Assembly: GCA_030418115.1 (NCBI GenBank)
Contig: JAUHQD010000006.1
Span: 1 to 64,000, forward strand
Source of the DNA: Alteromonadaceae bacterium BrNp21-10
Lineage (GTDB): Bacteria > Pseudomonadota > Gammaproteobacteria > Enterobacterales > Alteromonadaceae
Length of the DNA stretch: 64,000 nucleotides
Direction: 5' to 3'
A model generated the notes under the pieces. It made no database searches, was not told the DNA's origin, and worked only from the letters and a program-made list of their open reading frames with translations. The position numbers were made by a program, and so were the translations under genes. This document shows, piece by piece, positions 9,411-18,900 of this stretch (positions are counted from its first letter, which is position 1; the number at the start of each line of letters is the position of its first letter).

Positions 9411-10640
9411 ATGAATATTGAGATTTTTCTTGGCGTAGGCATGTTTATCGCCATAGTGATTGTGCTGGTAATGCTGATCATGTTCGCCAAATCGAAGTTA
9501 GTACCCGAAGGCGAAGTCACTATTACCATCAATAACGACCCTGATAAGTCGATTACGGCTCAGCCAGGCGATAAGTTACTAGGCGCCTTAGCTAATGCGG
9601 GTATTTTTGTTTCCTCGGCTTGTGGTGGCGGTGGCTCTTGTGGTCAGTGTCGCGTAGACATCCATTCTGGTGGTGGTGAAATTCTACCAACAGAGCTGGA
9701 TCACATTACTAAACGTGAAGCCAAACAAGGCTGTCGTTTATCCTGTCAGGTAGCTATTAAGCAAGACATGAACATTGAGCTTGAAGAAGAGATCTTCGGC
9801 ATCAAGAAGTGGGAATGTGAGGTTATTTCTAACGATAACAAAGCGACCTTTATTAAAGAGCTTAAATTAGCCGTGCCTGATGGTGAAAGCGTCCCATTCC
9901 GCGCTGGTGGTTATATTCAGATTGAAGCTCCACCTCATCATGTTAAGTATAAAGATTTTGAGATCCCAGAAGAGTATCGTGGCGATTGGAAGCATTTTGG
10001 TTTCTTTGATATTGAATCCAAAGTGGCTGACGAAACCATCCGTGCATATTCGATGGCTAACTACCCAGAAGAAGAAGGTATTATTATGTTGAACGTGCGT
10101 ATTGCTACGCCGCCACCTAATAATCTGACTTTACCTGCGGGCAAAATGTCATCTTATATTTGGAGCCTTAAGAAAGGTGATAAGGCAACGATTTCTGGTC
10201 CATTTGGTGAATTCTTTGCTAAGGATACCGATGCAGAAATGGTGTTCATTGGCGGTGGAGCCGGCATGGCACCAATGCGTTCACATATTTTCGATCAGTT
10301 AAGTCGCTTAAAATCAAAACGTAAAATGAGCTTCTGGTATGGCGCTCGTTCTTTACGTGAGATGTTCTATGTAGAAGATTTTGATACGCTGCAAGCTGAA
10401 AATGAAAACTTCAAATGGCACGTCGCATTGTCTGATCCGCAAAAAGAAGACAATTGGGAAGGTCATACAGGTTTTATCCACAATGTATTGTTGGAAAATT
10501 ACCTGAAAGAACACCCCGCTCCTGAAGATTGTGAGTTCTACATGTGTGGGCCGCCAATGATGAACGCGGCCGTTGTAAACATGCTTAAAGATTTAGGTGT
10601 GGAAGAAGAGAATATTATGTTGGATGATTTCGGCGGCTAA
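9411..10640 (+). CDS. nqrF: Na+-NQR subunit F, NADH dehydrogenase
   Basis: Entry point of electrons: oxidises NADH and passes electrons through FAD and a [2Fe-2S] cluster. An N-terminal membrane helix (about residues 5-26) precedes a plant-type ferredoxin domain with cluster ligands Cys71, Cys77, Cys80 and Cys112 (in [15 protein letters not shown] and GCRLSCQV). Then come an FAD-binding domain (about 135-270, with RAYSMANYP) and an NADH-binding domain containing [13 protein letters not shown] and CGPPMMN. The length of 409 residues is normal. It is followed at 10667 by a terminator, so the structural operon may end here, with apbE and nqrM partly read through or separately promoted. Confidence 0.97.
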   Translation: MNIEIFLGVGMFIAIVIVLVMLIMFAKSKLVPEGEVTITINNDPDKSITAQPGDKLLGALANAGIFVSSACGGGGSCGQCRVDIHSGGGEILPTELDHITKREAKQGCRLSCQVAIKQDMNIELEEEIFGIKKWECEVISNDNKATFIKELKLAVPDGESVPFRAGGYIQIEAPPHHVKYKDFEIPEEYRGDWKHFGFFDIESKVADETIRAYSMANYPEEEGIIMLNVRIATPPPNNLTLPAGKMSSYIWSLKKGDKATISGPFGEFFAKDTDAEMVFIGGGAGMAPMRSHIFDQLSRLKSKRKMSFWYGARSLREMFYVEDFDTLQAENENFKWHVALSDPQKEDNWEGHTGFIHNVLLENYLKEHPAPEDCEFYMCGPPMMNAAVVNMLKDLGVEEENIMLDDFGG

Positions 10641-10666
10641 ATTTTGCCAAAACATTCGTATTAAAT

Positions 10667-10690
10667 AAAAAGGGGCTGCGGCCCCTTTTT
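10667..10690 (+). terminator. Rho-independent terminator after nqrF
   Basis: An almost perfect 10-bp stem AAAAAGGGGC/GCCCCTTTTT with a TGCG loop and trailing T run lies between nqrF and apbE. It would attenuate transcription into the two maturation genes. Confidence 0.85.
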
Positions 10691-10703
10691 GATTGGAAAA
10701 ACC

Positions 10704-11720
10704 ATGAAATACAAATTATTACGCTCATTAAGTTTCTTCGTTACTTTGTCGCTGTTAAGCGCCTGTGAGCCAGCACCGGATCCTCATTGGTTGCTGCAGG
10801 GACGAACCATGGGCACAACTTACAACGTTAAGTTAGTGACTCCCGAATCGGCCCTGACTCAAGCGACGTTGCAGCAGCAAATCGATGAAGCTTTGATTGC
10901 GGTGAATGACTCCATGTCGACTTATCAACAGGATTCAGAGCTTTCACGTTTTAATCAGTCTGAAAAAGGGGCGTTGATAGCAGTATCGCCAGCGCTGCGC
11001 AAAGTCCTTAATGAATCGATTCGCCTACATCAGCTAAGCGCCGGGGTGTTGGATGTGACAGTTGGCCCCTTAGTCAACCTGTGGGGCTTTGGTCCCAAAG
11101 CTAGGCCTGAAGTTGTCCCAGATGATAATGCCATTCAGCAGGCGCGAGAGCAGGTCGGTATAGAGCATATTCAGCTTACCGATGAAGGCTTGAGTAAAGA
11201 CATCGATGACTTATATGTGGATCTTTCTACTATTGCTAAAGGTTACGGTGTGGATGTCATTGCTGAACTATTAGAACAGCAGAATATTCATGATTATCTA
11301 ATAGAAATTGGTGGCGAGATGCGTATTGCCGGCAGCAAACAGGATGGTGCTGAATGGCGTGTCGCCATAGAAAAACCGGAATCAACCACTCGTTCCGTAC
11401 AACAGATAATTTCTGTAGGTGATAACGGCATTGCCACTTCGGGTGATTATCGCAACTATCATGAAGAAAATGGTGTGCGTTATTCTCATCTTATCGACCC
11501 TTTTACCGGTAAACCTATTACCCACAATCTAGTATCGGTGACAGTGGTTCACCCTTCTTGTATGACAGCAGATGGCATGGCCACCGCTATCAGTGTGATG
11601 GGATTGGAAAAGGGGATTACTTTTGCTGAAGAGAATAATTTGGCCGTTATGTTAATTAGTCGGGAAAAGGATGGATTCAAGACGTATAATAGCCCTGAAT
11701 TTGCAGCATATTTACGTTAA
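10704..11720 (+). CDS. apbE: FAD:protein FMN transferase ApbE
   Basis: Periplasmic Mg2+-dependent flavin transferase that attaches FMN from FAD to the threonine of SGAT motifs, here surely of NqrB and NqrC. It has a lipoprotein signal ending in LLSAC, the early QGRTMGTTYNVKL motif, VDLSTIAKGYGVDVIAELL, then IEIGGEMRIAGSK and the ligand-binding SGDYRNYHEENGVRYSHLI region with DPFTGKP, all expected for active ApbE. Start is the ATG at 10704, preceded by GGAAAA; a TTG at 10689 is inside the terminator. Its position between nqrF and nqrM is the usual arrangement in marine gammaproteobacteria. Confidence 0.95.
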   Translation: MKYKLLRSLSFFVTLSLLSACEPAPDPHWLLQGRTMGTTYNVKLVTPESALTQATLQQQIDEALIAVNDSMSTYQQDSELSRFNQSEKGALIAVSPALRKVLNESIRLHQLSAGVLDVTVGPLVNLWGFGPKARPEVVPDDNAIQQAREQVGIEHIQLTDEGLSKDIDDLYVDLSTIAKGYGVDVIAELLEQQNIHDYLIEIGGEMRIAGSKQDGAEWRVAIEKPESTTRSVQQIISVGDNGIATSGDYRNYHEENGVRYSHLIDPFTGKPITHNLVSVTVVHPSCMTADGMATAISVMGLEKGITFAEENNLAVMLISREKDGFKTYNSPEFAAYLR

Positions 11721-11753
11721 TCATTTTATTTTAATTGGACACTGGGAGTTGCA

Positions 11754-11987
11754 GTGACAACATTTTTACTCGCTTTTGTGGTATTTCTCGTCGTCATGCT
11801 GGCCATGGCGGTAGGTTATTTATTTCAGAAAAAGTCTATCGCCGGTAGCTGCGGTGGGTTAGGTGCTTTGGGAATTGATAAGGCCTGCGACTGCCCCGAA
11901 CCTTGTGATCGCAAAAAAGCCCGCTTAGAAAGAGAACAAGCCAGAGCTGAAAAGCTTAAACAATGGCAGCAAAATAAAATTATGTAG
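11754..11987 (+). CDS. nqrM: Na+-NQR maturation protein NqrM
   Basis: Small (77 residues) membrane protein required for Na+-NQR assembly, believed to deliver iron to the NqrD/NqrE intramembrane centre. One N-terminal transmembrane helix (about 3-23) is followed by a cysteine cluster (Cys33, Cys45, Cys47, Cys51) in GSCGGLGALG and KACDCPEPCDRKKAR, then a charged tail. It starts with GTG at 11754 behind a good GGGAG ribosome-binding site. It is the last gene of the nqr cluster. Confidence 0.93.
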   Translation: MTTFLLAFVVFLVVMLAMAVGYLFQKKSIAGSCGGLGALGIDKACDCPEPCDRKKARLEREQARAEKLKQWQQNKIM

Positions 11988-12151
11988 TCTTTCCCTCTGC
12001 GTAGTTTGCAGCAGAATATAAACGGCAATCCACTGTGGTTGCTGTTTATTTCGTCATATCGCTCCTCTTAATGTCCTTATATTTGTTAAAAAGTTATTAA
12101 ATTAATGTTGATCAAAGGTTTTTCTTAACATACCCTGCCATTGTTAATTTA

Positions 12152-12189
12152 TGTAAGCGCTTACAAAATAAAAATGAAAGCGCTTACAT
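12152..12189. promoter_or_regulatory. Paired LacI-type operators upstream of the laminarin genes
   Basis: A perfect 14-bp palindrome TGTAAGCGCTTACA (12152-12165) is followed by a near-palindrome TGAAAGCGCTTACA (12176-12189), 24 bases centre to centre. The central CG dyad flanked by symmetric arms is the hallmark of LacI-family sugar regulator sites. The pair lies about 90-130 bases before the PEP-CTERM/GH16 operon. No cognate regulator is adjacent, so it is probably encoded elsewhere. The rest of the 293-base gap between nqrM and 12281 shows no gene. Confidence 0.7.
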
Positions 12190-12280
12190 TTAATTTTAGA
12201 AAGCTAGGACGGTATCTGTTCTTCATCGAGATACTGTTTTTATTAATTAAAATAATAAATACGTATCGGGGATGTAAAAC

Positions 12281-12904
12281 ATGAAGTTTCTAAAAACAAT
12301 ATTCTTAGTTGGTGCAGTAGTAGCCAGCTCATCTGCACTGGGTTCTATGATTACCAATGGTGATTTTGCTAGTAGTTGTAACTTAGATGGCTGGGAGACG
12401 TACGGAGAGGTAAGTTTAACTGGAACTCCAGCTAATTGTGCTGCCCAAATGGATGTTAATTATGATGATTTCTTTGCGGATCTCTACCAAGGTTTAATGT
12501 TAGAAAGCGGATTTGAATATCTATTAACAGTGGATTTCGACACCAGTCTTTTAAGCATCGAAGATTCATTTTATATCAGTCTTATAAGTCAAAATAACGA
12601 TCTCTACGATTTTCTTGCACCTGAAGATATTAATTTTGATGGTCAATCCAAAAGTTTCGTAATTAATACTGACGACTTAATTGATAATTATAGTACCGAT
12701 AGCTGGTCACTGTATTTTTCCCTCCAAGATGGATTTGAAGAAGCATCAGATTCAACGGTTTTAATTAATAGTGTTTCTTTAAATAAAATTGTTTCAGAAG
12801 TCCCTGAACCAACCAGCATTGCCCTTTTTGCCATGGGGTTTGCTGGTTTAATGACTCGTCGTCGTTTTCCCAGTGACGTTACAGTCACCTCTTTAGCTAA
12901 ATAG
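12281..12904 (+). CDS. PEP-CTERM surface-anchored protein
   Basis: Predicted exported protein (207 residues) with a signal peptide (residues 1-22), a jelly-roll-like body opening with NGDFASSCNLDGWETYG (similar in style to CBM4-type domains), and a C-terminal PEP-CTERM sorting signal: VPEP at about 174-177, a hydrophobic helix and an RRR cluster. Proteins of this class are processed and anchored by an exosortase, which is not encoded in this window. The tail runs about a dozen residues past the basic cluster, which is longer than usual. It lies 13 bases before the laminarinase gene, so it may help hold substrate or enzyme at the cell surface. I do not recognise a specific function. Confidence 0.7.
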   Translation: MKFLKTIFLVGAVVASSSALGSMITNGDFASSCNLDGWETYGEVSLTGTPANCAAQMDVNYDDFFADLYQGLMLESGFEYLLTVDFDTSLLSIEDSFYISLISQNNDLYDFLAPEDINFDGQSKSFVINTDDLIDNYSTDSWSLYFSLQDGFEEASDSTVLINSVSLNKIVSEVPEPTSIALFAMGFAGLMTRRRFPSDVTVTSLAK

Positions 12905-12917
12905 GTAGGGCTCTCAA

Positions 12918-15900
12918 ATGAAATTACCCTCCTATATAAAAGGTATTATTTGCACCTTGGCGTTGTTTGCGAGTGTTGTGCAGGCTGAGTGGTCACCAGT
13001 TACTGAAGGCATATCACTTACAGAATCAAGCGCTCGCTATTTGCGGTCGGCAAATGCTTATATTGTTCAAGTTACCGTCACTAACAATACCTCAACAACG
13101 CTTACTGGACCATTTAGATTGTTGTTGGATGACGCCTCACTTGCTGTATTAGAATCATCTGGATCCGATATCAATGGTGTGCCGTATATTGAGTTTCAAA
13201 AGCAAGAATTGATTGCTGGCGCGTCAATGATGGTCACCGCTAAGTTTGCATTTGATCGCCGTACGCGACTGACATTTACCAGTACTTTACAAAATAATGC
13301 TTCAGACTGGGTAATGGTTTGGAGTGATGAATTCGATGGCCAAAGTATTGATTTTGCTAAGTGGGAACATGAACTCAATTGTGACGGCGGTGGTAACCAA
13401 GAAAAGCAATGTTATACCGATAGCCCTGACAATTCGTTTGTTGAAAATGGCATTCTGAATATTGTTGCCAAACCACAAGCCAATCAAGCCTTACCCTACA
13501 GTTCAGCTCGATTGAGAACTAAATATAAAGGTGATTGGACCTACGGCCGTTTTGAAATTCGTGCGAAGGCTCCAAGCGGGCAAGGCGCATGGCCTGCCAT
13601 TTGGATGCTACCTACCGACGAAGTGTACGGTGGTTGGCCGCACTCCGGTGAGATTGATATTTTTGAAGCGGTTAACTTAGGCGCACCACTTGCTGCCGGC
13701 TCTGATGCTGTACAAAAAGATGTATATGGCACCTTACATTATGGAAAAAGCTGGCCCAATAATGACAATACTGGTCATAACTATGCGTTACCGAATGGTG
13801 AAAACCCTACAGATGCGTTCCATGTTTATGTAATGGAATGGGAAGAAGGTGAAATGCGTTGGTATGTGGACGGTGTGCTATTTGCCACCCAACGACAATC
13901 TGACGTGACCTACAACGAACAAGGCAATCCTGATGGTTTATTACATCAAGGCTGGTATACCGAGAAAGATGGTGAGCTAGATTGGAGCTCAGCCCCCTTT
14001 GATGAAAAATTCCATTTGATTTTGAATTTTGCCGTGGGTGGAAGTTGGCCAGAGAACGTCAACGTGGGTGGAGTTGATGCTAGTGCTTTCCATGAACAAA
14101 ATAAATTTGAAATCGATTATGTACGTGTCTATGAATGCGCCATTTCACCCAGCAACGGTCAAGGTTGTGCCACGGTTACTGATGGTTATGATGAAAGTAT
14201 AGACAATGGCGGAACTCTAGTTAACGGCCTAGCGCCGTTACCGGTTCCTCCTTCGGATGGTATTGCTAGAGAATTAACCATTTTCGATGATGCAATTAAT
14301 GACAGTTGGCCAGCGTGGGATTGTTGCGGTAATTCAACCCCAGCTGTGGTAGTAGACGATGGTGATCACGGCAACGTTGTGGAATTCTCTATTGGTAGTA
14401 CAGCTGCGGTCGTCGGCTTTAATACCAATGAATCGGGCAATCGCCAACCCTATGATGGCTTACCTATGCTCGGTAAGGGCGTATTGGAGTTTGATTTAAA
14501 ACTGGTTACGCCCCCTAATAACGCCAGTGCTAAATGGAACTTGAAAGTAGAGCAAGCAGGTGCAACGACTGAAGTAGTCGTCACTATCGATACGCCAACC
14601 AGCGAATGGCAACACTATTCCATCCCTCTGCGTAATTTAGCGGGTGCCGGACTAAATCTAAACGGTATCGATGTAGTGATGATTTTCCCTGATTGGGGAG
14701 ATGGTGAAGGAGCGGTGTTTAGAGTCGATAACCTCGCCTTTAAAGAAGGCCAACCGGCACCACCAGGCGAAGGTTTGAATAAGCGTATTTTAATGGATTT
14801 TGAACAACCCGCTGTTAACTACAATTTTGCTAATTTTGATGGTGGTGTTTCCGCCGTTATCGCAAACCCTCAAAGTGAGGGGATCAATACTAGTGCCCAA
14901 GTTGTGCAAATGCAGAAGTATGCAGGCGCAAATTGGGGCGGCTCCACTTTTACCTTGAATGAAGCCATAGATGTAGATAACACCTTATTCAGCATGAAAG
15001 TGTGGTCTGACCGAGCGGTGAATGTGCTGTTCAAATTGGAAGGTATGGAAGTTGAACGTAGCGTTGCTCATTCTGGTTCTGGCTGGGAAGAACTCACTTT
15101 TGATTTCAACGGTGACGCTGGTACAGGCGTTACGCAAATTACTGTAATTTTCGATTTGGGAATTTTAGGTGATGCGGCAGCTGATCCTAACAATTGGACC
15201 TTTTATTACGACGATGTCGGTATTTTTGAAGCGCCAAATTTAGATGTTATTAATTTTGAGCAAGCGCCAGCATCCTACAGTTTTTTAAATTTTGAAGGGG
15301 GCGTTTCTACTGTTATCGCTAATCCTCAGAGCGAGGGTATCAACACCAGTGCTCAAGTAGTGCAAATGCAAAAATATGCTGGCGCACCTTGGGGGGGAAC
15401 AGTTGTAACATTGGATAAAACGTTAGATATCGATAGTACGGTATTTACCATGAAGGTATGGTCCGATCGCGTGGTTAACGTGCTGTTTAAACTAGAAGGT
15501 ATGAATGTTCAACGCAGTATTGCCCACAGCGGCAACGGCTGGGAAGAACTATCATTCGATTTTAATGGTGAAGTAGGTAGCGGCGTCACCCAAGTCACAG
15601 TGATATTTGACATAGGCATCCTAGGGGACGCGGACGCCAACCCGAATAATTGGACTTTCTACTATGACGATATCAGTTTTCCCTCCGCTGAAGATGACCC
15701 TATTGTGGTCACCCCTGAGCCAACGGATTTCTTAGTCGATTTCGAAGCTGCAGCTGAAAGTTATACTTTTGCTAATTTTGATGGTGGCGTGTCTTATGTG
15801 ATTGCTAATCCACAGGTGGGTGCTAATAACGGCAGCGCGCAAGTTAGTCTTATGCAAAAGTTTGCTGGTGCCCAATGGGGCGGCTCAACCCTCACCTTAG

Positions 15901-18900
15901 CAGCGCCCTTTGCTGTAAACAGCACGGTATTCACCATGAAAGTGTGGTCTGCGCGGGCGGTCAATGTGTTATTCAAGCTTGAAGGCATGAATATCGAACG
16001 CATTATTGCCCATGCCGGCACTGGTTGGGAAGAGCTTAGTTTTGATTTTGCCGGAACCATTGGCAACATCACTCAAATTACCTTTATCTTTGATTTAGGC
16101 GTGTTGGGGGATGCTGATAATAATCCTGCAAACTGGACTTTTTATTTTGATGACATCAAGCTCGCTGGTGGTTCGGAACCAGAACTAGATAGTGATGCTG
16201 ATGGTGTGTTGGATAGCAACGATCTGTGTCCAGCTACACCTGCAAAGAGTAACGTAGACGCGACGGGTTGCGTGATAGTTATCAATCTAGACAGCGACGG
16301 CGATGGTGTATTCGACAGCAATGATGTATGCCCGAACACACCTGCAAACAGCGACGTCGATGACACCGGTTGTGTGCTGGTTGTGAGTATTGATAGTGAC
16401 GGTGATGGCATAACTGATGCCAATGACCAATGTGCCGATACCCCTGCCAATACCGTTGTTGATGGTTTAGGTTGTCCGCTGGTTTTAGATTCTGTTACCG
16501 GCGTAGTTCAGGACAGTGAAACCAGTGTGTATTTTTATGTGAATACTCTTAACTGGGCGGATGTGCATTTTTCGATTAATGGCGGTGGCCAGCAAAATGT
16601 GCGGATGCAAATTGTCGGTGGCATGAATATTTTTAATGTGGCAAACCTAACCAGTGGCGATCAAGTGCAGTACTGGTTCACCTATTTGCAAGATAGCGGT
16701 GGAGCTACAGATAGCCCCCAAGCCTATTTTGTTGTAGGCGGTGGTAGCATTACTGATAGTGATAATGACGGCGTATTAGATAACGTTGATCAGTGTCCGA
16801 ATACTCCAGCAGGTGCAGAGGTTGATACTCTAGGTTGTAGCATTGTTGGTGATTCAGATAACGACGGGGTGTTGGATGACATTGACCTATGCCCCAATAC
16901 TGCCGCTGGCAGTGAAGTGGATGTTATTGGTTGTGCCTTAATCCCCATTGAAGACGCCGACAACGACGGTGTTGCCGATGAAAATGACCAATGTCCAGCT
17001 ACCCCAGCCAATGATCTTGTTGATTCCCTTGGTTGCACCATTATTCAAACGGTTAGTGAAGTCGCGGCGATGAATGATATTTTGGTTGGTGGCTCAGGCT
17101 CAACAAAACCAGCATTCGCCTTGTATGTATTTGATAATGATCAATCCATTGACGGCAGTGTGTGTAACGACGATTGCGCCGTTAATTGGCCACCGGTGTT
17201 GGTTAACGATGGTGCCGCTTCAGGGGTTGCCGATCTCACTACTATTGAGCGTGATGATGGTACTTTTCAGGCTGCTCACAATGGTCGCCCACTGTATTTT
17301 TATATCAATGACCTAGCGGCTGGCGATACTAACGGTGATGGCGCCGGTGGTGTATGGCATATCGTTGAATACAGCATTGATATCGGTGATGTTACGCCGT
17401 TGTTTAGTGCTAGCACCGAGTTAGAGCAAGCAATCAGTTTTGACCGTGGTGATGCATTGGTAACGCGTTTCGCCGACCGTGGTCGTGATCGTCATGCTAA
17501 AGAAGATCAATTCCAAATTTACGACCACTATCTATCCCATTATTGGACACATCGTACGGCGCAGTTTGAGTTTGTCGATTATGTTGCCAAAGGCGGCGCT
17601 AGCATCGAAATTAACTTTATCACTGAGTGGAAACTAGGCGCCCGCGAATTCAGAGCGTGGTATCGCGGCTTAAATACAGTAGCCGAATATCATGGCAACT
17701 ATTTTGGTGGTGGTGCGGTGGTTGAAGTCGATAGCGGCAGTTACGATTTCAACTTCAATAAAATCAGCGATGATGGTGATCAGTATCGCTATCAGGTGAT
17801 TATTGATGATTACCGCCCATTAAATTGGGGTCCCTCAGGTGGTAATTTACCATTAGAAGTAGGCCAGCGCATGGAAGTGGAAGTTAGCCAATTCTTAGAC
17901 GCGCCACCAGAAGGTAGAGAAAATTATTACGGCACCACCTATTTGTATATTGTTGGTCAGGGTTTAGTGCCTTGGAAAACTGTCGGTGACTTTGATGATA
18001 AATCTTCAGAGCGTGAAGACTCATATCCTATCGACCAAGCAGGTTGGTTAGGCGGTGAAACCACATTGCCTTATAACTACACCAACGAGCCAGATAACCA
18101 CTTTATGCAAATGGCCACCAACTTATCAAACGTGAATGGTCAGGTGTTTGTTGAAGGTCGTCGTGTCCACCATAGTAGCTTTGTTACCGGCCAACATGAC
18201 GAGCGTAACGGCGAAAACGGTGTCTTTGCAGATGTGGTTGGTAAAGCTGGAACCCACTACATAAATGAAAGTTGTGCAGGTTGCCATGAACGTAATGGTC
18301 GTGCCGCGCCCGCACCATTGGGTGAGCCACTCGATAAATGGGTATTTAAAGTCGGTGATGCAACCGGTGCGCCAGACTCACTCATTGGTCGCGTATTGCA
18401 ACCAAGCAATGTCGGTATTAACAATCTAACCGACGGTGAAGGTTCCGTTGCTATTGCCTCTTGGGCGGAAGAAAACGGCTTGCGCTCCCCTAATTATGAA
18501 TTTAGCCAAGGTACGCCAGCGCAATTCTCGGCACGTATTGCCCCGCAATTAGTTGGCCTAGGATTGTTAGAAGCCATTCCAGAAAGCACTATTCTCGACA
18601 TGGAAGATGTGGATGATAGCAACGCTGATGGTATTTCTGGCAAGGCCAACCGCGTTATCGACCCCATTACCGGTGAAACCCGCTTAGGTCGCTTTGGTTG
18701 GAAGGCCAGCACCAGCAGTATCAAACATCAGGTGGCAGCGGCATTCAATACGGATATGGGGGTAATGAGCAGTATGTTACCTGATCCGGATTGTGGTTCG
18801 GCACAAAGCCTTTGTGGTGAATCGGGTGCGGAAGTGTCGGATAAACATCTAGATGAATTATCTAAATATATTTCACTACTAGGCGTGCGTGCACAACGTG

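Noticed and set aside
16142-16450. Open frame of about 100 codons on the minus strand (also 16790-17041), serine/proline rich
   Set aside because: It is the antisense of the thrombospondin type-3 repeats; the repeat periodicity keeps the opposite frame open. No ribosome-binding site or family-like sequence.
14785-17040. Tandem repeats suggesting a CRISPR array
   Set aside because: The repeats are in frame, of protein-module size, and encode jelly-roll modules and calcium repeats. No short direct repeats with unique spacers are seen anywhere in the window.
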